In this document: positions 26,386-35,090 of the stretch, one piece after another
How positions within the stretch are numbered: the stretch's first letter is position 1
Layout: each line of letters opens with the position of its first letter
Assembly: GCF_022012415.1 (NCBI RefSeq)
Contig: NZ_JAKLTR010000001.1
Span: forward strand, 372,001-436,000
DNA: 64,000 nt
Direction of reading: 5' to 3'
From: Terrimonas ginsenosidimutans
Lineage (GTDB): Bacteria; Bacteroidota; Bacteroidia; Chitinophagales; Chitinophagaceae
Program-made: the position numbers and the translations under genes
Notes under the pieces: model-generated
The model's database searches: none
Seen by the model: only the letters and a program-made list of their open reading frames with translations
Told to the model about the DNA's origin: nothing

Positions 26386-29313
26386 ATGAGAAAAATTCTA
26401 GCACTACTTTTTGTATGCCTTTTTGGCTATTTCGCGCAAGCCCAGAAAGCTGATGGCAGCATTTCCGGCAAATTGATGGACACCACCAATAAGAAGCCCA
26501 TCGCAGACGCGACCATTTCCCTTTTACACGAAAAAGATTCGTCTCTCGTAACCTTTACTCTCTCAAACAAGCAGGGGCTATTTGAGATCAAGGGTCTCGC
26601 TGCGGGAAACTATCGATTGATCATTACCCACCAGGAGTATACCGAGATCAAAAAAAGCGTATCACTGACCGAAGATCAGAAGCAATTGAACGTAGGGGAG
26701 ATCGCCTCTACCAACAACTTCAAGGAAATGACAGGAGTTGTCGTCACCAATGAAGCACCGATCGTTGTAAAGAATGATACGGTTCAGTTCAACGCCAGCG
26801 GATTCAAAACACTGCCGAATGCTACGGCAGAAGACTTCCTGAAAAAACTTCCCGGAATGGAAGTGGACAAAGAAGGTAATGTAAAGTCACAGGGCGAAAC
26901 CGTTCAGAAAGTATATGTAGATGGTAAAGAGTTCTTTGGAAACGATCCAAAACTTGCTACAAAGAATATTACGGCCGATATGATCGAAAGTGTCCAGGTA
27001 TTTGATGATATGAGCGACCAGGCAAAATTCACCAAGATCGATGACGGAAGCCGTGCGAAAACATTGAACATCAAACTGAAGAAAGACCGTAATAAAGGCT
27101 ATTTCGGAAGAGCGACCGCTGCTTATGGCAGCAATGACCGCTACGAAGGAAATGTCAGCGTGAATAAGTTCAATGGCAACCAGCGTATTTCGCTTTTATT
27201 CAATGCCAACAACATCAATAAACAGGGCTTTTCCTTTTCCGATATCATCAGCTCCATGGGCGGATTCAGTGGATTCGGCGGCGGCGGCGGTATGGGAGGA
27301 GGAATGATGGGCGGCGGCGGATTCGGCGGCGGTGGCGGAGGCATGACCATCCGCGCGGGCGGAGGCGGCGGCGGAGGCTTTAGCTCGGGAGGAAGCACCG
27401 GCCTGATCAAATCACTCTCTGCAGGCATCAACTACACCGACCAATGGAGCAATAAGATGAAAGTTACCGGGAGCTATTTCTTCTCCAACTCCGATAACCG
27501 ACAGGAACAAAGCACGCTTCGCAGAACCACTTATGGCGACTCTGTGGTGACCCGCGACCGGGAAACCTGGTCTACCAGCAAAAATCAAAATCACCGGTTC
27601 AATCTGCGGTTCGAATATGAGATCGATTCGATGAACTCTATTCTGTACACCCCTTCCATTACACAACAACACTCTGAAAGCTATTCATTCGACACCTCCT
27701 CTTCGACCACACAGCAACTGGGAAAACAATTCCTGGGTGTTGTTGGCAAAACAAACAACGAGAATGTACGTGATGGTTTCACCTGGAATAACAACCTTCT
27801 GTTCCGTCATAAATTCGGCAAAACAGGCAGAACGATCACACTGGGATGGAATAATACATTCGGGAACAGTGATGCCAATGGTTTGACAATTTCCAACAAT
27901 ACATTTTACCAGGAAAGCGGTCTCGTAGACCGGGCCGTTAACCAGAACCAGCGGACATTTCAGAAAACAAATACCAACAATAATGCATTCAGCACTTCTT
28001 ATACGGAGCCGTTCGGGCTTAACAAATTACTGGAACTGAATTACCGGTATACACGAAATGTCGGAACATCAGACCGCGAAGCCTATAACTATGATGCAGC
28101 TTCCGGAAAGTATGAAACGCCAAATCTGTTGCTGACAAATGAGTTCAAAAATATCTTCGAAGGCCATCGCGTGGGAGCTAACTTCAGAGTGCAAAAACCG
28201 AAGTACAATTACCAGTTTGGTCTGGGCGTTGAAAGGTCATCTCTCGAAAGTCAGAGCTATCAGGCAAGTACACAGAAAGATTCGGTGAACAAAGCAAGCT
28301 ATACTAATTTGTTCCCAACAGCCAATTTCAACTTCACTCCTACCAAAAGCAAGAATCTGAGATTTGCGTACAATGGCAGGACCAATCAGCCAACTTTGTC
28401 GCAGTTGCAGAACGTACGTGATGTAACAGATACGCTGAACATCATCATTGGTAATCCGTTCCTGAAGCAGGAGTTCAACCACAACCTCACGATCGGTTAC
28501 AATAGTTTCAATATTATGACCTTCCGCCTGATCGCGGCAAACCTGAGCTTTTCCACAACGCAAAACAAGATCGTTAACAGCATCAGTGTCAACAATGGTG
28601 TGCAGACCACTGAATACCTGAACCTTGATGGATACTACCGCGGAAGTGCGTTCATCACACTGGGGTTACCATTTAAAAACCCAAAATGGAAAGGATCAAG
28701 CCTGAACTTCAGCAATAACACGTCTTACACACAGGATGTAAGCATGATCCAGGTGGACAATAAACTGGTTAAGAACCTTGCCCGTACATTCATGGTTTCG
28801 CAGGGAGCCGGAATAAACCTTAACAAATCGAAGTACGATCTCGGCCTGCGTTTAAACCTGGCATATAATGATGTGAAGAATACAAAGGCTAAAAGCGTGG
28901 ATGAGGATTACCTTACACAGACCTACTCTGTGGATGCCTCTTATAACCTGCCCTTCAGTTTTATCCTTGCAACAGACTTCAATTATCTGATCAATACGGG
29001 ACGCGCGGAAGGTTATAACCAGAGCATCCCGTTGTGGAATGCCAGCCTGAGAAAACAGATCTTCAAGAAGAAGAATGGAGAGCTTCGCTTCTCAGTGAAT
29101 GATATCCTTAATCAGAACCAGAGCATTCTGCGGACGATAACAACGAACTACGTTGAGGATACGCGCAGCATGGTATTGCGTCGTTACTTTATGGTCAGCT
29201 TCCTGTTCAATCTTACAAAGATGGGCGGCCAGTCAATGCCTCAGGGCCCTCCGGGGATGCCGGGTATGAGGATGATGAACAGGAATATGGATAATATCCG
29301 AATTTCTCAATAA
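26386..29313 (+). CDS. Outer membrane beta-barrel protein with CarboxypepD_reg-like domain (first paralogue)
   Basis: A 975-residue outer-membrane protein. The order is: signal peptide (to FAQAQ), a carboxypeptidase-regulatory-like domain at residues 22-105, a plug-like region containing [20 protein letters not shown], then a beta-barrel from about residue 340 to the end with many alternating aromatic strands. This matches the OMP beta-barrel-3 group, related to TonB-dependent receptors. Residues about 292-339 are a glycine-rich insertion with long Gly runs, absent from the second paralogue. The end has a Met/Pro/Gly-rich tail ([11 protein letters not shown]). Possible cargo or export role unknown. 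Confidence 0.88.
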   Translation: MRKILALLFVCLFGYFAQAQKADGSISGKLMDTTNKKPIADATISLLHEKDSSLVTFTLSNKQGLFEIKGLAAGNYRLIITHQEYTEIKKSVSLTEDQKQLNVGEIASTNNFKEMTGVVVTNEAPIVVKNDTVQFNASGFKTLPNATAEDFLKKLPGMEVDKEGNVKSQGETVQKVYVDGKEFFGNDPKLATKNITADMIESVQVFDDMSDQAKFTKIDDGSRAKTLNIKLKKDRNKGYFGRATAAYGSNDRYEGNVSVNKFNGNQRISLLFNANNINKQGFSFSDIISSMGGFSGFGGGGGMGGGMMGGGGFGGGGGGMTIRAGGGGGGGFSSGGSTGLIKSLSAGINYTDQWSNKMKVTGSYFFSNSDNRQEQSTLRRTTYGDSVVTRDRETWSTSKNQNHRFNLRFEYEIDSMNSILYTPSITQQHSESYSFDTSSSTTQQLGKQFLGVVGKTNNENVRDGFTWNNNLLFRHKFGKTGRTITLGWNNTFGNSDANGLTISNNTFYQESGLVDRAVNQNQRTFQKTNTNNNAFSTSYTEPFGLNKLLELNYRYTRNVGTSDREAYNYDAASGKYETPNLLLTNEFKNIFEGHRVGANFRVQKPKYNYQFGLGVERSSLESQSYQASTQKDSVNKASYTNLFPTANFNFTPTKSKNLRFAYNGRTNQPTLSQLQNVRDVTDTLNIIIGNPFLKQEFNHNLTIGYNSFNIMTFRLIAANLSFSTTQNKIVNSISVNNGVQTTEYLNLDGYYRGSAFITLGLPFKNPKWKGSSLNFSNNTSYTQDVSMIQVDNKLVKNLARTFMVSQGAGINLNKSKYDLGLRLNLAYNDVKNTKAKSVDEDYLTQTYSVDASYNLPFSFILATDFNYLINTGRAEGYNQSIPLWNASLRKQIFKKKNGELRFSVNDILNQNQSILRTITTNYVEDTRSMVLRRYFMVSFLFNLTKMGGQSMPQGPPGMPGMRMMNRNMDNIRISQ
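27259..27402 (+). repeat. Glycine-codon-rich insertion tract
   Basis: A stretch rich in GGC and GGA codons coding mainly for Gly, with Phe, Met and Ser, lies inside the first OMP gene at about residues 292-339. The paralogue lacks it. On the other strand it yields an artefactual proline-rich frame. Confidence 0.85.
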
Positions 29314-29347
29314 CAGGTATAGATTTCCGCAGATGATGCGAAACAGC

Positions 29348-29386
29348 AAATGCGCAGATAAGATAATTATCTGCGCATTTGTTTTA
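29348..29386 (+). terminator. Terminator after the first OMP gene
   Basis: A 13-bp stem (29348-29360 with 29368-29380) with AAATGCGCAGATA as the left arm, a 7-nt loop and a following GTTTT. Confidence 0.8.
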
Positions 29387-29450
29387 TGACTAATGTCCGG
29401 CCGGGTCCAATGCAGTCTGCCGGGATCAGGGGTAAGCGGTGGGGAGGGAA

Positions 29451-29576
29451 AGGCTGAAAGGTTGAAGGTTTAAGAGTTTAAAAGTTTCACAGGTTCCCTA
29501 GGTTTCTCAGGTCCATAGGTTAATAGGTTGATATCTTGCTACAGGTTTGGAAAGTCTGGTAGGTTTCAGAGGTACT
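29451..29576. repeat. Degenerate AGGTT repeat tract
   Basis: Short units that start with AGGTT or AGGT recur, most regularly from 29491 at 29491, 29500, 29509, 29517 and 29525, i.e. 8-9 bp apart. The units are related but not identical. No coding role is likely. Confidence 0.65.
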
Positions 29577-29699
29577 ATATTGATACTGGCAAAGGTGTAA
29601 GTACCGGAGGCTTATGCGTTCTAGGGGGGGCGGTTGAGATTCCGTTGCGCGATACGATCCATTTACCGTCGCGCACGCAGAGTCATTCACTGCCGCGCG

Positions 29700-30005
29700 C
29701 GCAGGCCAGAAATGGGCATACGACAGCAACCGCATTGCTGCGTTTGACTGTCGTCGCCCACTTTTCAATTGTATCATTCCATATTTCCTATCTCATTCTT
29801 CCTTTTTTTGATCATAGATGAAATAAAAAAACGCACCGCCCTTTTCAGGACTGCCCTCCTCCACCAGTCCTGAAAATGACGGTGACTAAGAAATTTCTCT
29901 GTTGTAAAGATCACTTTATGCAAAAGGGAATCCATGGGAAAAACACAAGATCTGCCGGGAAAATAACGGGAGTATGACTGTGAATAAACGACCGGAAACA
30001 TAGTC
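29700..30005 (-). repeat. Interspersed repeat family copy on the minus strand
   Basis: Read on the minus strand, this region shares with the copy at 61655 the core GTTATTTTCCCGG, TTGTGTTTT, a TTTACAA...GAAATTT part, a hairpin with T-rich tail, and a tail with CAGTCAAAC followed by GCAGCAATG-CGGTT. It lacks the middle part found in the two plus-strand copies. The reading frame over it at 29774-30016 crosses the hairpin and is unlikely to be translated. Confidence 0.7.
29826..29884 (-). terminator. Hairpin and T run inside the minus-strand repeat copy
   Basis: The outer stem CACCG/CGGTG (29834-29838 with 29880-29884) encloses an 11-bp stem (29842-29852 with 29866-29876). On the minus strand an eight-T run follows. 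It has the shape of an intrinsic terminator but also corresponds to the hairpin of the other repeat copies. Confidence 0.65.
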
Positions 30006-30080
30006 GGAGAACTCATTCACCCAAATCTTGCGACTCATCCCTGACCTGGTCACGATCCAGTGCTATGCTTTGCGGAGGGA

Positions 30081-30111
30081 ATAAAAAAAGGCTTCGTTCA
30101 TAACGAGGCCT
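30081..30111 (-). terminator. Minus-strand terminator after the 52-residue gene
   Basis: AAGGCCTCGTT and AACGAAGCCTT (minus strand, 10 of 11 paired plus one wobble) around a 3-nt loop are followed by seven T. It lies about 37 nt after the stop at 30148. Confidence 0.75.
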
Positions 30112-30147
30112 TGCTATTCAGTAAGGGTTAGTAAGGGAAAAGTTTAC

Positions 30148-30306
30148 TTATCTTCTTCTCGCTACAGCACTCGCCGCTGGTGATGAACCAGAGATGAATA
30201 CACATAAAATAGACTTGAGAAAGTGAAGCGGGTTAAGAGATGGCTTATAGTAACGTTGGTAAATCCTTGCCTCTTCGTGAGAGTGGATAATGCTCCTGTT
30301 TTTCAT
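30148..30306 (-). CDS. 52-residue small protein, unknown
   Basis: An ATG at 30306 opens a frame of 52 residues ending in three Arg and TAA. It begins MKNRSIIHSHEEARIYQRYY, has a hydrophobic part LHFLKSILCVFIS near residues 28-40, then an Ala/Ser-rich part, then the C-terminal ARRR. A terminator follows, and the gene is divergent from the secreted protein at 30418, with 111 nt between the starts. The charged N-terminus, hydrophobic stretch and terminator suggest a real small protein, perhaps membrane-associated, but I recognise no family. It was found by reading the strand. Confidence 0.5.
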   Translation of the reverse strand: MKNRSIIHSHEEARIYQRYYKPSLNPLHFLKSILCVFISGSSPAASAVARRR

Positions 30307-30417
30307 ACTGGACTTGTTTAATAATTGGTTTAACGAAAAAACTTTGCTGAAATTATATAATCGTTCTGATATTTTATAATCTTTGCACCACTTATTAACT
30401 CTTATAATCCATTACTT

Positions 30418-31005
30418 GTGAAAAGAATCGTAAAAACCCTATTCTTTACAGGGCTATCTATTGCCCTATCAATTCCATCCATCTCTCAGGTTCGTATTCC
30501 AGGCGCCAATCCATTAAGCACAGACATGAAGAAAGTGATAAGGGAATACCCTCATCATTTCGCAGGTTTACAGGGAACTGTCATTGAAGAAAATCCACAG
30601 TCGGTAAACTATGCATGCAACTTCAAAGTTAGTGGTGCAGAGTCAGCAACTATTACGCGCTATTCTTCAAAAGCCAATGATGTGTTCAGCTGGCAGGCAA
30701 CGATGTTGACCACTGAGGACTTTAATGAGGCAAAGAAAAAATTTCATTCACTCTTCAGTTCATTGAACAATCTTGCTGTTAAGATGGACTATGGCGAAAC
30801 CTTCTACCTGAATGGCCGCTATGAAACCCCGACAGAAGAAATGAAATTTACCAGCGTCGTCATGGCTTTTCAAAATGCCGATCGTATCACTCAGAAAATG
30901 AAACTGGAGATCTCCATGCAGTATGAGATGCTGGAATGGAAGGTTCGCGTGCTTATTTACGAGAAGGAGCGGGATGATGACGAGCAGGGCGAGACCATCG
31001 AGTAA
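30418..31005 (+). CDS. Secreted hypothetical protein between the OMP paralogues
   Basis: A 195-residue protein with a signal peptide (residues 1-23, ending near SIPSIS) and no recognised domain. It starts with GTG at 30418, which directly precedes the signal peptide; no other start keeps it. The mature part has alternating beta-rich and charged segments (NYACNFKVSGAESATITRYSS; YGETFYLNGRYETPTEEMKFTSVVMAF) and ends in an acidic tail. The position between two barrel paralogues suggests that it belongs to the same envelope cluster, but each gene seems to have its own terminator. Confidence 0.75.
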   Translation: MKRIVKTLFFTGLSIALSIPSISQVRIPGANPLSTDMKKVIREYPHHFAGLQGTVIEENPQSVNYACNFKVSGAESATITRYSSKANDVFSWQATMLTTEDFNEAKKKFHSLFSSLNNLAVKMDYGETFYLNGRYETPTEEMKFTSVVMAFQNADRITQKMKLEISMQYEMLEWKVRVLIYEKERDDDEQGETIE

Positions 31006-31086
31006 GAAAGGCTAACGGACCACGGAAGATGCATGCGCTCTGTCGCGTCCTCTTAATGTTCCCGTTTAGAAAGCAACTTCAAGTAC

Positions 31087-31126
31087 AATGAATGGACTGC
31101 AGTCTGTTGACTGCGGTCCATTCATT
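31087..31126 (+). terminator. Hairpin after the secreted hypothetical gene
   Basis: A 17-bp stem (31087-31103 with 31110-31126) pairs at all positions if one G-T wobble is allowed, with a 6-nt loop. No T run follows, so efficiency is uncertain. Confidence 0.6.
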
Positions 31127-31182
31127 AACGTCCATTAACATTAATCCAAGACTCATTAACTGCCTTTCCCTTCTACTAAGAA

Positions 31183-31190
31183 TACTTTCG
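31183..31190 (+). promoter_or_regulatory. -7-like element for the second OMP gene
   Basis: TACTTTCG is one change from TAnnTTTG and ends 25 nt before the ATG at 31216. Confidence 0.35.
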
Positions 31191-31215
31191 TAGCCCAAAA
31201 TCAAAACCACCGGCT

Positions 31216-34020
31216 ATGCGAAAGCTTTACTTTCTGCTGCTTATCCTTGCAGTAAACAATTCAGTTCAGGCACAAAAAGGTAGTGTTAAAGGTGTCGCAT
31301 TTGACACGCTATCAAAAAACCCGGTCGCAGATGCGACCATTACCATTCTTCAGAAAAAAGATTCATCGCTGATCTCCTTTGGAATGACGGATGCATCGGG
31401 AAGATTTACGATCGATGCGCTTCCTGTCGGAGAGTATCGCCTGCTTATCACTCACGTAGCCTATCACAATGCTAATCGAATGTTCTCTATAACGGAAACA
31501 GAAAAGAGTCCGGACCTGGGGAATGTTACAATGAACGACAGGACAAAAGTGCTCGATGAAGTGATCGTAAGAAGCGAAGCTCCCCCAGTTACCCTGATCG
31601 GGGATACAGTTCAATACAACGCCGGGTCTTTCAGAACACAACCCAATGCAAACGTGGAACAGCTGCTAAAGAAACTCCCCGGCATCTCTGTTGATAAAAA
31701 CGGAGCCATCACGGCACAGGGGCAGAAGGTGAACCGCGTGTTGGTGGACGGGAAAGAGTTCTTTGGCAATGATCCCAAAATGGCGACCAAGAACCTTCCT
31801 GCTGACGCGATCGACAAGATCCAGTCATACGACAAAAAAAGCGATCAGTCGCTGCTCACTGGCTTTGACGATGGCAACAGCGAGAAGGTCATCAATCTTA
31901 AACTAAAAGAGGATAAAAGAAAAGGTGTGTTCGGAAAGGTCATGGGCGGCGGGGGAACAGATGATCGCCTCGAAGGCCGATTCAATGTAAACTCTTTCAA
32001 AGGCGCCCGTCAGATGTCTGTGCTGGGAATGGGTAATAACACCAATACCGAGGGCTTCTCTTTTATGGACATGATGAATTTTTCCGGCGAACTCAGCCGT
32101 ATGATGCGCGGCGGCGGTCCCATCAGAATGAGTGGCGATGACCCTATGGCGTCCATACTGGGCAACTCGAATCGCGGGATCCGGACGATCTGGGGAGGCG
32201 GGGCAAATTATAACAACATCATCGGAAAGAAGGCGGAACTCACCAGCAACTACTTTTATAATCATTTTAACCCCAAAACCCTGTCTGACATAGAGCGTCA
32301 GTACATTCTGCCCGACTCCTCTTATTTCTACAGACAAAACAGTCTCTCAGACAATATAAACAACAGCCACCGGTTAAACCTGACCCTGGATTACGTGATC
32401 GACTCCTTCCATTCGATCAAAGTATCTCCCTCCATCGGCTATCAAAAAACAGATAACCATTCCATCCGTGACTATTCCCAGTTTGGAAGTGATGGTCAGA
32501 TCAGCAACCTGGGGAATTCATCCTCTTTCACTAAAAGCTCGGCAACCAACCTGAGAAATGATCTATTGTTCCGCAAAAAATTCAGACGCCGGGGCCGTAC
32601 ATTATCCTTCAGCCTGCAAAATACTTTCAATGATTCCGAAGGCAACGGAAGCCTGGAGTCTTTGAACGAATTCTATGACAGGACTGGCCAAAAATATCGT
32701 ACAGACTCCATTAATCAGCGCATCCAAAATACCAGTGACCTGGTAGGTTATACAGCGCGCGCCGTATATACCGAACCGCTTTTTAAACGCTCTTTACTTG
32801 AGTTCAGCCTTGGTAAGAGCTTTACAAAAAGCAACTCCGACAAGATCACTTACGATTATGACAAAGGCTCGGGTAAATACGACGAACTCAATGATTCGCT
32901 GACAAACAACTTCCGCAATACATACAGTACTGCCAATGCAGGCTTCCGTATCAGAACACAAAGGAAGAAATATAACTATGCGCTTGGGCTGACAGTTCAG
33001 GAAGCAGAACTGGAAGGCAAGATCGTAAGTGGAATAAAGGATTCGGTGATCAACAAGAAATTCACCAACCTGTTGCCGAACGCAAGAGCCCAGTATTACT
33101 TCACGCGGTTCAAGAGCCTTACACTGACGTACAGCACCTCTACCAACCAACCAACCGTATCGCAACTTCAGCCGGTTCCTGACATCTCTGACCGCCTGAA
33201 TATCCGGAACGGTAATCCTAACCTGAAACAAGAGTATACGCACAACCTTCAGATCAACTACAATGGACTTAACCCATATAAAAACAAATCGCTGTTTGCC
33301 TTCTTTAATCTCAGCCGTACGGAGAACAAGATCGTAAACTTTGATTCGCTGTTCTCAAACGGTGTGAAATCAACGCGCCCGGTAAACGTAGATGGTGTAT
33401 ATAATATGACCGGCGACGTGAGTGTCGGGTTTCCTGTCAGACCGATCAAGGGCAATTTCCGCATTGGAAGCAATTTGTTCTACAACAGCGGTGCTCAATT
33501 TATCAATGGTCTCCGGAACAACATCAGCACTTTTATTGCAGGTCCGCGTGTTAACCTCGACATGGACCTTTCTGATAAGATCACCTGGTCACTCGGAAGT
33601 ACATTCAACTTCAATCGCAGCACTTATTCCCTGCAAAAAGCCTTCAACACAAGTTATTTTTCGCAGGAATATGAAACGCAGCTTGACCTTGTATTGCCAA
33701 AGGGTTTCAACTTCAGCACGGAATTCACCTATACGATCAACAACCAGCTCAGCAATGCCTTCAATACTAAAGTGCCGCTATGGGGAGCGTCTCTCAGCAA
33801 GCAAATGCTGCGTCATAACCGGGGTGAGTTGAAGCTAAGAGTGAATGATATTCTCAATAGAAATGTTGGTGTGAGCAGAAACAGTAATCAGAACTATATC
33901 GAAGATTCAAGAGTGAACACCCTTCGCCGTTATGCGATCCTTTCGTTTACTTACAGTTTAAGTAAGACCGGATTGAATAGCACAGGCAGTGGTGGTGGAA
34001 TGATCATGAGGTCCAGATAA
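31216..34020 (+). CDS. Outer membrane beta-barrel protein with CarboxypepD_reg-like domain (second paralogue)
   Basis: A 934-residue paralogue of the protein at 26386, with the same order: signal peptide (to VQAQ), a carboxypeptidase-regulatory-like domain at about 22-105, a plug-like region with [20 protein letters not shown], and a long C-terminal barrel. Matching landmarks such as DALPVGEYRLLITH, FDDGNSEKVINLKLKED, TSTNQPTVSQLQPV and GNPNLKQEYTHNL occur at equivalent places in both. It lacks the glycine-rich insertion and ends in GGGMIMRSR. The pair probably arose by duplication. Substrate unknown. Confidence 0.88.
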   Translation: MRKLYFLLLILAVNNSVQAQKGSVKGVAFDTLSKNPVADATITILQKKDSSLISFGMTDASGRFTIDALPVGEYRLLITHVAYHNANRMFSITETEKSPDLGNVTMNDRTKVLDEVIVRSEAPPVTLIGDTVQYNAGSFRTQPNANVEQLLKKLPGISVDKNGAITAQGQKVNRVLVDGKEFFGNDPKMATKNLPADAIDKIQSYDKKSDQSLLTGFDDGNSEKVINLKLKEDKRKGVFGKVMGGGGTDDRLEGRFNVNSFKGARQMSVLGMGNNTNTEGFSFMDMMNFSGELSRMMRGGGPIRMSGDDPMASILGNSNRGIRTIWGGGANYNNIIGKKAELTSNYFYNHFNPKTLSDIERQYILPDSSYFYRQNSLSDNINNSHRLNLTLDYVIDSFHSIKVSPSIGYQKTDNHSIRDYSQFGSDGQISNLGNSSSFTKSSATNLRNDLLFRKKFRRRGRTLSFSLQNTFNDSEGNGSLESLNEFYDRTGQKYRTDSINQRIQNTSDLVGYTARAVYTEPLFKRSLLEFSLGKSFTKSNSDKITYDYDKGSGKYDELNDSLTNNFRNTYSTANAGFRIRTQRKKYNYALGLTVQEAELEGKIVSGIKDSVINKKFTNLLPNARAQYYFTRFKSLTLTYSTSTNQPTVSQLQPVPDISDRLNIRNGNPNLKQEYTHNLQINYNGLNPYKNKSLFAFFNLSRTENKIVNFDSLFSNGVKSTRPVNVDGVYNMTGDVSVGFPVRPIKGNFRIGSNLFYNSGAQFINGLRNNISTFIAGPRVNLDMDLSDKITWSLGSTFNFNRSTYSLQKAFNTSYFSQEYETQLDLVLPKGFNFSTEFTYTINNQLSNAFNTKVPLWGASLSKQMLRHNRGELKLRVNDILNRNVGVSRNSNQNYIEDSRVNTLRRYAILSFTYSLSKTGLNSTGSGGGMIMRSR

Positions 34021-34042
34021 GCCGTCAGGACATTAGCATATT

Positions 34043-34080
34043 ATCCCGCTGCAGACATGGTTCTGCAGCGGGATTTTTTA
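34043..34080 (+). terminator. Terminator after the second OMP gene
   Basis: A perfect 13-bp stem (34043-34055 with 34062-34074), 6-nt loop, then a T run. ATGTCCGGC follows closely, as it does after the first OMP terminator. Confidence 0.88.
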
Positions 34081-34195
34081 TGAGACCAATGTCCGGCACC
34101 GAATAAGAATTGGCTGTTGGGCCACTATCTTTTGAACCCCTCCGGCGTTTGCATTTGTTGGTTGTGGCCAAACGTTTGCTTCATTACCGGCTTTC

Positions 34196-34223
34196 TACCC
34201 TGGTCTTACAGCAGCCCAGGGTA
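34196..34223. repeat. Small intergenic hairpin
   Basis: TACCCTGG and CCAGGGTA form an 8-bp stem (34196-34203 with 34216-34223) followed by TTTTATT. Its position without a nearby gene end is unexplained. Confidence 0.5.
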
Positions 34224-34404
34224 TTTTATTGCTAGAGAACAGTAAGGAACGTTTGATCTTTCGCCAAACTAGCCGTGAGCAGGTCTGGGTTCATTATACA
34301 GGTGCCGTCCCCTCCAGCTCTGTCTGACCTCGAATCTTCACCACAGATCATTCAATATTGCTTCCGTTTTTAATCTATCCGAAGTTCGTTTCACTTTCAT
34401 AGCT

Positions 34405-34905
34405 TGATGCGATTACACTTTTCTGTCTGTGCTGCCGTCGTTTTTCTCCCGGAATTTTACCGTTATTTTCTCCTGAGGTTTTGTGTTTTAACCTTGTCTT
34501 CGGCTTCGCGTTAGGCGATATTTACAAAAGGAAATTTCTGTATTTGCCGTCCGTCTTCAGGCGGGCCAGGGCGTCGGGAGGTCCGCCGGGATGGGCGGCA
34601 ATTTTTATATTGGCCGAAATGGCCGGAAACATGAAAAAGAAAGAAATGAAAAGATAAAGGGAAAGAAAATATAAAATGAAGGTTCTATTGGAAATGGAAG
34701 CAGTAGCAGGGAACAAGGTTATGCCCGGCTATACATTTTCTTTGGAAAGACCTTTAGGTACAGGTTATACAGCTCTTAGGTTTTGGAAAAGAAGGTAGAG
34801 AGAGAGACTGTCTTTCCCGGCCCGGGGTTTAGGGAAGGTGGGTTCCGAAATATGAGTGCGTCGTCGAATTAGCGCTGGCCTGGTGCCGGTTAGCCTGGTA
34901 TGTGG
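34405..34905 (+). repeat. Interspersed repeat family copy (A)
   Basis: Shared with the copy at 61655: TTCTGTCYGTG, a pyrimidine-rich head, CGTTATTTTC, TTTTGTGTTTT, GGCGATATTTACAAA, a hairpin of TTGCCGTCC with GGGCGGCAA (34544-34552 and 34593-34601), then TTTTTATATTGG, a purine-rich AAAGAAAG part, and the tail CCCGG...GGGAAGG...TGAGTGCG...CCGGTTAG. A frame shift breaks the possible reading frame, so it is unlikely to be protein-coding. Confidence 0.75.
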
Positions 34906-35033
34906 CCAACCCAGAGCTATGCATACTTGCGTCAGCAAGGCCCTCTTCTTCTGTAAAGGGCAACCCTCACTTCTGATAATAGCGCGCAGAGTAAATCGGC
35001 GTCCTGCCCTTTTTCCCAGTCATATATAAAAGC

Positions 35034-35070
35034 AGATACCGTAACGAGCATTACTGCCGTTACGGTATCT
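35034..35070 (-). terminator. Terminator of the GLPGLI gene
   Basis: A perfect 13-bp stem (35034-35046 with 35058-35070) with AGATACCGTAACG as one arm. On the minus strand it is followed by GCTTTTATA and lies 20 nt after the stop at 35091. Confidence 0.75.
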
Positions 35071-35090
35071 ATATTCATGGCTATACTTGT

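Larger units (their letters stand above)
29314..30147. other. Non-coding stretch between the first OMP gene and the small protein
   Basis: About 830 bp with no supported protein gene. It contains the OMP terminator, the AGGTT repeat tract, the minus-strand repeat copy with its hairpin, and the terminator of the small gene. Confidence 0.6.
34081..35033. other. Non-coding stretch after the second OMP gene
   Basis: About 950 bp without a supported gene. It contains the small hairpin at 34196 and the repeat copy at 34405-34905; the rest shows no recognised feature. Confidence 0.55.

Noticed and set aside
27141-27431. Minus-strand proline-rich frame of 96 residues
   Set aside because: It is the complement of the glycine-codon tract of the first OMP gene and has no start signal or other support.
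29774-30016. Minus-strand frame of 80 residues
   Set aside because: It crosses the hairpin and T run of the repeat copy and resembles copy B mainly at the nucleotide level.
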